Below are positions 53,774-64,000 of a DNA stretch of 64,000 bases, one piece after another. This DNA is from Pleurodeles waltl (Eukaryota > Chordata > Amphibia > Caudata > Salamandridae): assembly GCF_031143425.1 (NCBI RefSeq), contig NC_090439.1, forward strand, positions 353,456,027 through 353,520,026, given 5' to 3'. The notes under the pieces are model-generated. The model did no database searches. It had not been told where the DNA came from and saw only the letters and a list, made by a program, of their open reading frames with translations. Each line of letters begins with the position of its first letter. The stretch's first letter is position 1. A program made the translations under genes and the position numbers.

Positions 53774-55986
53774 TGTTAGAAATGGGGTCTTTGGTTGGCA
53801 GTCAGGTTACCCCATGTCCAAACAAGAACCCTCACTCTAGTAAGGACAAAGGAAAAACACACCTGTTTAACCCCCACCCACCCCCTTGGTAGCTTGGCAC
53901 CAGCAGAAAGACTTAACCCCGGAGCAATGTGCAAAGTATTTGCACAAACACACACAGTAATACAGTGAAAACACTACAAAATGGACACCACACCAGTTTA
54001 AAAAAAATAGGCAATATTTATCTGAATCAAACAAGACCAAAATGACAAAACTCCAACAAAAAACAATCAAGATATGAATTTTCAACAGAATAAGGCGGTC
54101 ATTCTGACTTTGGCGGGCGGCGGAGGCCAAAGTCCCGTCGTCAGAATACCGCTGCGCGGTCAGAAGACCGCCGCGGTTATTCTGAGTTTCCCGCTGGGCT
54201 GGCAGGCGACCGCCAGAAGGCCGCCCGCCAGCCCAGCGGGAAACCCCCTTCCATGAGGATGCCGGCTCCGAATGGAGCCGGCGGAGTGGAAGGGGTGCGA
54301 CGGGTGCAGTTGCACCCGTCGCGATTTTCAGTGTCTGCTTGGCAGACACTGAAAATCTTGGTGGGGCCCTGTTAGGGGGCCCCAGCAGTGCCCATGCCAT
54401 TGGCATGGGCACTGCAGGGGCCCCCAGGGGCCCCACGACACCCGTTACCGCCAGCCAGGTTCTGGCGGTCAAAACCGCCAGAACCAGGCTGGCGGTAAGG
54501 GGGTCGGAATCCCCATGGCGGCGCTGCTGGAGGATTCCCTTGGGCAGCGGGAAACCGGCGGGACACCGCCGGTTTCCCGTTTCTGACTGCGGCTGTACCG
54601 CCGCGGTCAGAATGCCCATGGATGCACCGCCAGCCTGTTGGCGGTGCATCCGCGGTCCCCGGCCCTGGCGGTAGTCAACCGCCAGGGTCGGAATGACCCC
54701 CTAAGAGTCTTACACCGTAGGAAACAATGGAAATGTTGATTTTGCATAAAGTACCTGGTTAGCGTAAAAAATCAAGTCGCAAGGCCGAGCGTGCGTCCGA
54801 CAAGTCAGCGGTGCATTGATTCTTTACTCACAAGTGATGACGTGTGTCGTTTAATCTCTGGTCGGGTCGGTGATGCGTTGTTTTTCTCCCTTGCAAGAGA
54901 ACAATGCGTCAATTTCTTGACGGTGCACCTTGGATCTGCGCAGGGTCGGGATGACTTTGACAACCAGGGACGATGTGTGAGAAATCTGGTCGCCTGGTGT
55001 TAGAAAACCGCATTGGATGGGGTTTGCGTCGTTATCAGCAGCCGCAAGTGGGTGTTGCACATCATTTCTACAGCCACGATGCTTCGATGTGTGAGGACAG
55101 GCACAGCCCATTCACGTGTAAATGACCACTTGTCACTCCACTGTAGCACAGATGGCTCATCAGGATATGCAGGCTACACCCCAGCTCCCTTTGTCTCACT
55201 GTCTAGAGGGAATTCACAACACCCCAACTGTCAGTCTGAGCCAGACGTGGAATACACAAGCAGGCACAGAATGGGTTAGGCAAGAAAATGCTCACTTTCT
55301 AAAAGCAGCATTTTCAAACTGACAATCTAAAAACCAACATTACCAAAAGATGTATTTTTACATTGTGAGTTCAGAGACACCAAACTCCATATTTCTATCT
55401 TCTCTCATAGGGAATCCGCACTTTTAGAATATTTAAAGGCAGCCCCCATGTTAACCTATGAGAGGGATAGGCCTTGCACCTTGAAACCCGAATTAGGCAG
55501 TATTTCACTTTTAGGACATGTAAAAAACACCAGTACATGTCCCACCTTTAACATGCACCCTGCCCAACCTTAGGGGTACCTTACATGTATGAAAAGGGAA
55601 GGTTTAGGCCTGGCAAGTGGGTACACATACCAAGTCGAATTGGCAATGCAAGACTGTACACACAGACACTGCAATGGCAGGTCTGAAACATGTTTGCAGG
55701 GCTACACATGTGGGTGGCACAACCAGTGCTCCACTAGTAGCATTTGATCTACAGGCCCTAGGCACTTCTAGTGCACTTTATTATGGACTTACTAGTAAAT
55801 CAGATAGGCCAATCATGGATAAACAAATCAACAATACAATTTACACAGGGAGCATATGCACTTTATCACTGGTTAGTAGTGGTAAAGTGCCCAGGGTCTT
55901 AAAGCCAACAAAAACAGGTCTGAAAAAATAGGAGGAAGGAGGCAAAATGATTGGGGATGATCTTGCAAAAATGGCCAGATCCAACA
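53774..55986. mobile_element. Solo-LTR-like repeat, family B copy 2, interrupted by a MITE
   Basis: Ends TGTTAGA and TCCAACA, flanked by CTTT on both sides (53770-53773 and 55987-55990). It matches 29442-31639 in order. The hairpin-string MITE at 54094-54701 is inserted inside, so the LTR is older. Without the insert this copy is about 1.6 kb, shorter than copy 1. Confidence 0.75.
54094..54701. mobile_element. GC-rich hairpin-string MITE, Harbinger-like (copy 2)
   Basis: A 608-bp element with ends GGCGGTCATTCTGAC and, on the minus strand, GGGGGTCATTCCGAC. It is flanked by a perfect TAA duplication (54091-54093 and 54702-54704). It carries the same series of hairpins in the same order as 12989-13590, with hairpin-sized differences: it lacks one arm of the GGCGGCGCTGC hairpin and has an enlarged GCCAGAACC hairpin. 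No coding capacity is supported; the plus and minus ORFs here are by-products of GC-rich inverted repeats. Confidence 0.88.
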
Positions 55987-56253
55987 CTTTGTGCAACCAC
56001 AAGACTGACATGGGAGACAGCATGATTTTCAGGTCAATGATGTACAGGATGTAGGCTAATATCCAAGAATGAACTTAAATCGAATTCACCAATATACTCA
56101 ATCTAGAGGCAATCTAAACATCAGTTAGCCTAAGGTCATGCCAAGAGGTACTTGCGCAAATGCTGGGGCTGAAGAATCTGTGCTTCTGGGTTGCGTACAC
56201 AGGTCTTAAAGAGGTCACTAAAACTTGTTGTGAGGTTAGTCATTAGGCACATA

Positions 56254-56444
56254 GGGGGTTATTACAACTTTGGAGGAGGTGTTAATCCGTCCCAAAAGTG
56301 ACGGTAAAGTGACGGATATACCACCAGCCGTATTACGAGTCCATTATATCCTATGGAACTCGTAATACGGCTGGTGGTATATCCGTCACTTTACCGTCAC
56401 TTTTGGGACGGATTAACACCTCCTCCACAGTTGTAATAACCCCC
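56254..56444. mobile_element. Near-perfect palindromic MITE
   Basis: A 191-bp palindrome with 87-bp arms that differ at one position (TTTGG versus CTGTGG context) around a 17-bp centre. It is flanked by ATA on both sides (56251-56253 and 56445-56447). The ends GGGGGTTATTACAACT resemble the Harbinger end at 6651 and the hairpin-string MITEs. It is a foldback element with no coding sequence. Confidence 0.88.
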
Positions 56445-58429
56445 ATACTCACACTTATATTTATCGATTTTAGCTTCGGTCCTGCAACCCTTTACTGTGT
56501 CACTTGGCGTTTATTTCTTTTATTATTTTAGTGAGACAACATTTATTGGTGAAGTTATATTATTCTTATCGATTGTCCTTTTCTGCAGAATTGCGTTATT
56601 AACTGCTTTGCATGACATTTCATTCTGTGTTCAAATCAAGGCTAGATATGATAGGTTCCCCGGTTTTGCTGGCTCAGAGAGTACATTGTCTTCCGTACAC
56701 AAGAAAGGAAAGTGTTGTCACGTCAGGGCAGTTCCTAGAATAACACAATGTTTATTATAAAACATCAGGCTGCCTGAATATCCTTAAGGAGGACATTCCA
56801 GTCAGATCGCCATCTTATGCTGCCAGGTGCCTTTGCAGTTTCAGCAGAAACTCAGTGCTTCCTCTTCTGTCACGGAGGAGGATTTCCAAAAGACTAACTG
56901 ACCTCTCCTTTACCCATAACACTGGGGTGGGGCTCGTGATACACTCCCTGGGCTAGATGGGCAGATTAGGGATATCACTGCTACTTGCTCTCATGTAGGA
57001 ATCTTAGTAGTGTGTGTAGGAAAATTGGAAATACTATTGTGACAAACATGGGGGGGGGGCTATTTCTATGTTTCACTTTCTTGGTCACCGTTGTAATAGT
57101 GTCTGGTTTCATCATCCTTATAATCGCACTTCATGCCTTTTTACGTAGGATGCATTTGCTTCAATAAATCCTATTGGACCAAGATATGCTTCTGCGTGTT
57201 ATTACATGCATGAGACTTGTGTAACTGAGAGAATGGAGCACGATCTGTTTCCACCACGACTTCCTCGAGGGGTCTAAAGTTGTCATGAGATGAGCTGCCA
57301 CAAATTACTTTTACCTACTGTATCTGTGAGTTTTTGCTAGCTAGCTGAAAGGGTTAGTCCGACAGCTACCACACGGTTGGGATCTGACTCAGTTCCCCAT
57401 ACTCTGAGGTGCTGCCACCCGAAATTCAGCAGTCTCTATATTTAAGCAAGAGTCTCAAGACAAACTGATATACTCCTCCTTTCCTGAACTGGTAAGACAA
57501 GTTCATTGATAAGTTCAGAGTGAGTTCAGCGTTCATGTGTAAGCCTTTTTGGCTTGCCAGTCATGTACTGGATATCTGCCTTAATCCACAGTCATAAGGC
57601 GAAGACTGCATGTCATTTCCGGGTCATGGTTTTTTGATAAAGTATGCACCAGCCCCATTTGAGAGGTTGGTAAACTATACCTGGCAGTATCTGAATTAGT
57701 TTTCTGTCACTTACAAGGACGACATAGTTGAACCCAGTGGATATAGTCATATCAGAATATTGTTGCCTTAACTTCATCTGACAAAAGTATTGTGTTCTAA
57801 ATATCATTTGGAAAAATAGCACCCTACTGGAGTTAATAATAAAAAGTCTACACCCAATGTAGTGATAGCTTTGTAAACCATGTCTAGACCACACTATTTT
57901 TGTTAGGCAATGTTATTCTAACATACAACTATTTCGTTTATTTGCATTGAGGTTCGGTTTGTGCCTTATTTTACTTCTTCTTATATGCTGATTTATACTA
58001 CATTTTGCTACATCAATTACACTTTCTGTCACGCTTTCAGCCTTTGTGATCCCTACTACATCTTATTAATTGTTTATGTGATATTTCATTTTCCTTCTTT
58101 GTTGTCAGGTCTTGTCACATGGGAGTTGTAACTGCTCAACCCAGAAAATGCTTGCACAAATAATTGTCAGGTCACTCCTGAGATTCTACTCCTCTGTGGG
58201 AGGTGTATTTAGAGCACACATTTTTTCAATTCTAAATTATATACAAAAGTTCAGATCAATCACATTCACAGACAAACACCACTTAGTTGTTGGGATTAAG
58301 TCCATGCACAAAGAAGTTGTATAAATCAGTGTAGTTCCACTTGACAAAGGGAAAAGTGTCAATCAGAGTCTTATTTATAATGAGCAGGGCACTGCGAGAT
58401 AGTTCCAAGACATTGTGGAATAACCGTCA
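56445..58429. other. Gene-free stretch
   Basis: No gene recognised. A 60-codon ORF at 56985-57167 ends with a long hydrophobic segment and a short basic tail but has no further support. Confidence 0.35.
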
Positions 58430-58900
58430 ATGCAGGGGTGGCTCCTCTGCAGTGGCGAGAAGCGTCACCCCCCTCGCCAAGAGCCAGGAGATGAAAAAAT
58501 AAAAAGATAGTTGACTATTGTTTTATTTTTCATCTGCTGGCTCAGCCAGCAGTGCAGGGAGAGATGGGGCAGGGTCATGGGAGGGGGGAGGACGAGAAAG
58601 TGCACTTAAGTGCACATGTGTGGCTGGCCAGCTGTCTCAGGCCAGCCAAACACACATGAGCACGTAGGAAACTGCACAGACCCCAGGGCTGTGTCTGAGT
58701 GGCAGTCCGAGCCGCTCAGACCAACACTGGCACTGTTTTCATGCCACCAGGATTGCTGGGGAGCCTGTGCTGGTGTCCCAGTGAATGATGGGTCACCACA
58801 AGAAGAGGAGCGACGAGCGAGGCGGCAGGAGTCGGCGAAACGGCAGGAAAGGTATGTTTTTTGGGGTGTTTTCTTTCAGTGTTTCCCCTGTCGTTTCCCC
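58430..58900. repeat. Dispersed repeat R2, copy 2
   Basis: Partner of 28040-28500. It also contains an inverted pair AAATAAAAAGATAG / CTATTGTTTTATTT near 58496-58534 and CTGGCTCAGCCAGCAG just after it. Confidence 0.45.
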
Positions 58901-61900
58901 AACGCCCGATATTTGCAGCCACTGCTAATGCGACAATGTCTCTAAAATCAACAGTGCAAGAGACCATCTTCAAATAATGAGTATCTAGAGGAAAATAAAT
59001 CATAGGCTGCACTTAGCTGCTTCAACCCTCGCTGGCACTTATTTTTATTGTAGTGAAGTCTAAGGTCAGTTATACGACCCTTCGGTATTCCTCTTGCTGT
59101 TGACTTTGTTATGGTTCACCTATACACTCAGCACACCATTACTGATTTTAGAATCATATACTTGGTCATAATTGTTCTATTTGCAGCCTAAGATTTCTTT
59201 TCCTCTTTGGACTCATTATTCGGGTACCAGTAAAATTTTATTTCTCTGTGACACTATTTTGACTCACAAGCTTGTTGGACACTTGACATAATATTTATTC
59301 TTCACTGGTCCGTCTTTTGTTAGCAGCTGACCGCAGCTTGGTTAGTAGCCTACTTGGTTCTGTTGATTGTTGGTCGATGACCCTTTTGGTTTCAGTTATT
59401 TTTTGTGACTGGTCCAACATGTTCCTATTACTTGATCACATTTACCCTTGTTTATGGTGTACTCTTGTGTTGTTTATTTCTACGGCTGTCTATATTTTTA
59501 TATTTATTTTATATTAGAATATAAATGGTGGGCCATTTTGCTGCACATCACATTGTACTCGAGGATGGTCTCACATACTTATGACTTTAGAGACCGAAAC
59601 CTCAATGATTTTTCAGCATTGTCTTAAAACCTTCCCACAGTGCCTTCTTCCTTGTAAATAAGAAGAAATGTATGGGCTCCTTTTTTCTTGTTAATTAGAA
59701 CTACAATGATTTATGTCACTTCTGTATGTGTGGATTTTGGAAACAATAACTGTGTGGCTTTCATCAGTGAGTGCGATTGATCTCACCCCGTGTGCATATA
59801 TACTATCCAAGCTATAAATCGACACTTGAAAAAATGTTTTGAAGTAAATCTCAGATGTTTGTCTATAACCTGACATTGATAATTCTTTGCTACATTGTTG
59901 AATACTTTTTGCATTATGAGTAATTCAGTTCACATGGCTGGATTCATCTTATACCAACTCTCTAGCATGTTTCTCACTATTAGTAAAACTAATCCTTTGA
60001 GGGCTCTTTGGGTATATATTGTTTCTTTCCCAGTCTCCTGAGATAATATTGGATTGTCGTATTTGTTTCAAAAATCTCATTAAAAGTGGGCCAGAAAATT
60101 CGGACTGCTGTGCAATCCTCTATTTTTGAAGGGGTTGTAATTATGAGTTATGTAGACTTAATAGCACGTGATAATTAATGGGTGGATTAAAGTCTGCATC
60201 CCCTGCATAATACCCTCTACTAGAACACTTATAGTGAGTACTTATGCCTTGACTTGTTTTCTTGTTGTGCTACAATATTTAAAATGACATTCTCGCCTTG
60301 AAAGAGTTGGACAGGTTTCTCTGTGCTTCAGATGACATTCAAGATGTTGCCTATCTGACAAGAGCTCTTCAGCTTAAAATCCTCCTTAACATTCATACTG
60401 CCTTTTCATTTAAATAAATTGTTTATTCAGGTTTGAAATGACATACAAAAATTGGTTGTCAGTAGCACCAATGAGCACGGTAAACATAATCTCCTGTAAT
60501 AGGTATCAATATATTGTAGTAAAAGAATACATAAATAACATTCCAACAAGTGAAATAACCTTTAACTAAAATATATTATACAATCTTCAAACAACTCTTA
60601 TATTTAAAGAAAGTGAAGGGAGGTGGGTGCACTGAACGACATGCTTGATGTCAGACCCAGTACCAAAACGTGCCTTCCCTGAATGTAGCTGAAATTCACA
60701 GCAGCAGTGGAAACCGGGTTCCTCTTTTTAGGTATATCTAGACAGCACATCAATCTGAAAGGCCTATTTTTCACAGAACACATAGCTTGGCTCAGCCCCT
60801 TTCAGCCATTGGTTTATTTGAGTCTGCTGTCTCCAACGTTTTATTTGAGACAGTGCTAAATGCATTGTGAGTTTGGCCACAGAAGCATACATTTCTGACC
60901 TCGGGGTACTTGCTTTTTGGTGTATCAGTATACCACTTAGGATATGGTTCCATTTCAGTGCATGACTACTTTACATCTGAAAAGTACACCTAGTAACCGT
61001 ACTTTTTATCACTTCAAGCAATCACATTCAGCCAGTAGGTCACCAATAAGGTTCAGCACGCCAATCAGTTCCTCTGCCCTTTGCTCCACTTTGCTTCTGA
61101 AATGCAAATTCAGTGCATCCAGAGACTTTGGTAAATTCAACAGGTCTGATTTAAACTGAAAATTCAAGAAGGACTTTTGGCTTTGCCAATACTTATTTGT
61201 CGATTGTTAGTAAGGAGTAGAAAAGCGCCAGAAGTAAGTATCTGAAAACGCCAAGATAAAGCAAAGTTCCTGGATGGATAAATTGTTTTGAAATGAATGG
61301 GCATGCCTGTGATAGGTTTAACTGCTGCCCTGAGTAGGAGGCATCATTTTCGCTCACTGTCCTCATCTCCTTTCATTGCTCTCTGCTGGTGACTCTGAGA
61401 TACCTATTTTTTAATCCTGAGAAAATGCTGCATTAGGTGTTTGCATAAAATGTACGAATATTCACTATCCCTTATGTAAATCTCCACAAATTAAGCCAAC
61501 AGCATTTATGTTGACAAAGAAAAATAACATCTGAACTGCTCATGGGGAAGCACCTCATAGACATCAATCCCCAGAACAGCTTGCTGCAAACTGTTTAATA
61601 TAAATTCAGTTCATCCCCCCGACGTCGCTAGTGAAGTTCGTGTGTGTCTTCTTCCCTTCAATTTAGGCTAAGCTGAGAGATTTCGAAAATGAACGCAACG
61701 AAACATGAACACACCTGCTTGCACAGTTTGAGCCCCAACCGCCCACTTTGCCACCTGTAGATCTTTTACTGGACTGTTTAAACCGATAATATATTTTCTG
61801 ACAAAATGTAGAACACCCCCGGTGTAAGAGTCTCAAGATAGACTGTCTTCATGGTCCCTGATTGCAGCCTTGGTACATTATGAGCTAACCTCTTCCTTCC

Positions 61901-62813
61901 TGCATTACAGGAAGCAAGGAAGTAAGGGTGTAAAGGGCTGAAACAAATAGCTTATGACCAAATAAATTGTTTGTTGAAATCCTTGCGAGTGCCCAAAGGG
62001 GAGAAATGTGTTTCTCATGCAAGGAACACGTGGGAATAAATGTGACCTTAGAAGTTTCCCGAGGCTTCCTAAAGATGGCTGCAAGAAAAGGCCACACAAA
62101 ATTCTTTGCAAGCTAGGTGAGACTTCATAGTGGCTGTTTTGCGCAGTTCAGCTTTGAAGTTGAAACGAGTTTGCGTTTAAATTAGCCGTTATCTTTAGCC
62201 AACTAAGCACGTGAACAAATGTTAAATAAGGATGCTATGTCCGTCTACCTTTCCAATGTCACTTATTTCATGAATAAGGTTTCCAAAGCCAGTTGGTCTG
62301 GCTTATAAGTACTAATGCGTGCAGACACACAAACGCAGGGTTTATTTGTGCCAGACTATGTGAAACCTGTGTGAGGGGGGCAAGATTCTAAGAGTATTGA
62401 ATTACAGTGCAGCACACGTCGGAAGTGTCCTGGGGTTGTGTGTGATTGACCAGACATCGATCACTGCGCCTTTGTAATCGTTAATGGGGGAAGTCGGTCG
62501 AGAGATAGGACGGATGCACGTCAAATTAACATATTCTTGTAACTGGTTAAAATTGTGGGGTAGTGAGCGTGATTTATGTGGGCAATGGTCTGTTTATCTG
62601 CGTGATAAGTAGTGAAATGCGTTCCTGGTGTCACTGCGATCACGTTGCCGCAAACGTTAATCTGCCCCAATGCTTGATGAGAAAAGGAACGATTTAGTGA
62701 GAGTAATCGTTACACGTGGATGTCCCTAAACTTCCTAAAGGACAAAGGTGCTTGTCCTTGATTAGGTTTGTGTGTCAGAATAACAAACCAAACGTATGTC
62801 CTCAATACAGAAG
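58901..62813. other. Gene-free AT-rich stretch
   Basis: Nearly 4 kb without an ORF that shows a family motif, without clear terminal inverted repeats, and without simple repeats of note. Confidence 0.4.
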
Positions 62814-63110
62814 GTCATAGTTAAATGCTGTACACAGTCCACCTCAAAGATACAGGGCAGCGTCCAACGACATGCATTGCATGTAGGCAGTCATAGTAAA
62901 GGATCTTAAGAGACTACCCAGGGCAACAGAGGAGCAGCCCACAAGAATACACTTCTTATAGGCAGCCAGGGTGAAATGCCTTTTTATGGGTCCACCCAGG
63001 AGGGACAGTTGAGAGCCTACAGGCATGCACTAGGCAGAAGCTGCCACAATAAAAAGTCTTCTATACAATTCACCCAGGAGCAATGGGTGGGCACCTCTCA
63101 GTGTAAATAC
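62814..63110. repeat. Minisatellite of about 76 bp, about four diverged copies
   Basis: Units start at about 62814, 62890, 62965 and 63042. Each has a (G)GCAG(T/C)CA..GT(A/G)AA(A/G) start, then CCACCCAGG(A/G)(G/A)CAACAG-like sequence and a CCYACAGGCATGCACT-like end. Further partial units with GACTATCC..GAGCAACAGAGGAG occur at about 63560-63595 and with GTCCATCC..AAGCAACAGGGAG at about 63890-63920. Confidence 0.6.
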
Positions 63111-64000
63111 GGAATATCAAATATAGCATATTGAGTCGGCACAATATCGTGATCAAAATATAAAGGACCAAAAGGTAAATGTACAGATTTTCTCCACATA
63201 TATCCTTTTTGATGATTTACATATCTTCAAGGTATGTAGGTGCAGTGTTAAAAATAGAAAATCCATACTTACTTATATGCACATGCCTCCTTGATATTTT
63301 GTTTTTTCAATATTTTGGTCACAACATTGTGGCCGCTCGATATTCTATACATCATATTCTGGGCTACACCACCAACCCACACACATGTACTGGATACGGT
63401 TTGCCAGGGTATAATGATCTCACCTATTAAATCTAACAAGTCAACACCCCACAGGTATGCACAGGAGTCAAGGTAAAGAGCAAAAGAGTCCATAGTGATA
63501 GATGAAAAAGTAACACAGGTCTGCACAGGAAAACACAGTCCTACTTAATAGTCTTTAGAGACTATCCTTGAGCAACAGAGGAGAAACACACAAACATGTT
63601 CGAGTTTATTTATTTAAAAAATAATAATTGTAGATTGCATCTGTCACCTAAAACGTATCCCGAAAGGGTACAGGCAATCAAGCCCGAAGTCATGATTAAG
63701 TGCAGAGGCCCACAAACAAATTAATTTAGATAACCTGCAAGTAAAGAAATAACACCTATGGCACATCTCACACGGAGGAGGATGTGGCCTCATCATACAC
63801 ATTTCCTTCAAGTCACATTCACCTCTTTGTTAACAACGTTCAACCAGGACAGTCACATTTAGGTATTTGCTTGGTAGAGCAAGTGCTGTATAGAGTCCAT
63901 CCGAAAGCAACAGGGAGCAGCTTACTGGGTGCACTAGTGTCAAGCAGTAAGGGTATATTTCTCGACAGGACCCAGCCAGCGGTCCAGTGCTTAATTTGTG
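63111..64000. other. Gene-free stretch with scattered minisatellite remnants
   Basis: Apart from the partial units near 63570 and 63900, nothing is recognised up to the window edge. Confidence 0.4.

Noticed and set aside
56985..57167. 60-codon ORF with a long hydrophobic segment and basic tail, like the end of a retroviral envelope protein
   Set aside because: Only a membrane-like segment is visible. No upstream envelope, protease or polymerase similarity and no matching LTR pair were found.
1..64000. CRISPR arrays, tRNA or rRNA genes, bacterial operons, plasmid or phage features
   Set aside because: No regularly spaced direct repeats of the CRISPR kind, no cloverleaf or rRNA signature, and all coding remains are of eukaryotic transposable elements.

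Overview
The window reads as non-coding, transposon-filled DNA from a very large eukaryotic genome. I infer a salamander, most likely newt-like. The grounds are a dense mixture of PIF/Harbinger DNA transposons with their MITEs, an L2-like LINE, an L1 relic, a DIRS retroelement and LTRs of about 2.2 and 2.9 kb, together with long AT-rich stretches and no recognisable host gene. Harbinger expansion and giant LTRs are known traits of newt genomes, but the species is inference. I found no bacterial operons, CRISPR arrays, rRNA or tRNA genes.

Layout. 1-6651: the right part of a large Harbinger transposon. It holds the 3' end of one gene with a poly(A) signal, a frameshifted HARBI1-type transposase on the minus strand, and a decayed spliced Myb/SANT-like gene that ends in nine in-frame 54-bp repeats. 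10347-11918: a 5'-rearranged L2/CR1-type LINE. 12989-13590: a GC-rich MITE built as a string of hairpins. 15.1-24.1 kb: a long repeat pair, a LINE 3' end, a possible Penelope/hammerhead relic, an LTR/ITR-like block and a second hairpin-chain repeat. 24.1-27.6 kb: a DIRS-like element (Gag, RT/RNase H and perhaps the start of the tyrosine recombinase). 29442-31639: a solo-LTR-like repeat flanked by a near-matching 5-bp duplication. 32.2-33.3 kb: an antisense L1 reverse transcriptase too decayed to give an ORF. 34.9-36.5 kb: three small MITEs.

39584-43125 is a complete Harbinger transposon. Its Myb-like gene is intact, and its HARBI1 gene is broken by an 11-bp tandem duplication and one nonsense codon. 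48526-51455 is a 2.9-kb solo LTR with a perfect 5-bp target duplication, apparently inserted in older Gypsy pol remains. 51.8-56.4 kb holds a Harbinger-like MITE, a hAT-like MITE, a second copy of the 29.4-kb LTR with a hairpin-string MITE inserted in it, and a near-perfect palindromic MITE. The right end carries a minisatellite of about 76 bp.

How the parts fit together. The Harbinger transposase and its Myb-like partner are a known two-protein system: the Myb-like protein helps DNA recognition and nuclear import, and HARBI1 cuts. The MITEs share terminal boxes with the two autonomous elements, so they are plausible passengers. The most striking feature is that the GC-rich MITEs consist of about a dozen consecutive hairpins, and the two copies differ at one hairpin by paired changes that keep both arms complementary.
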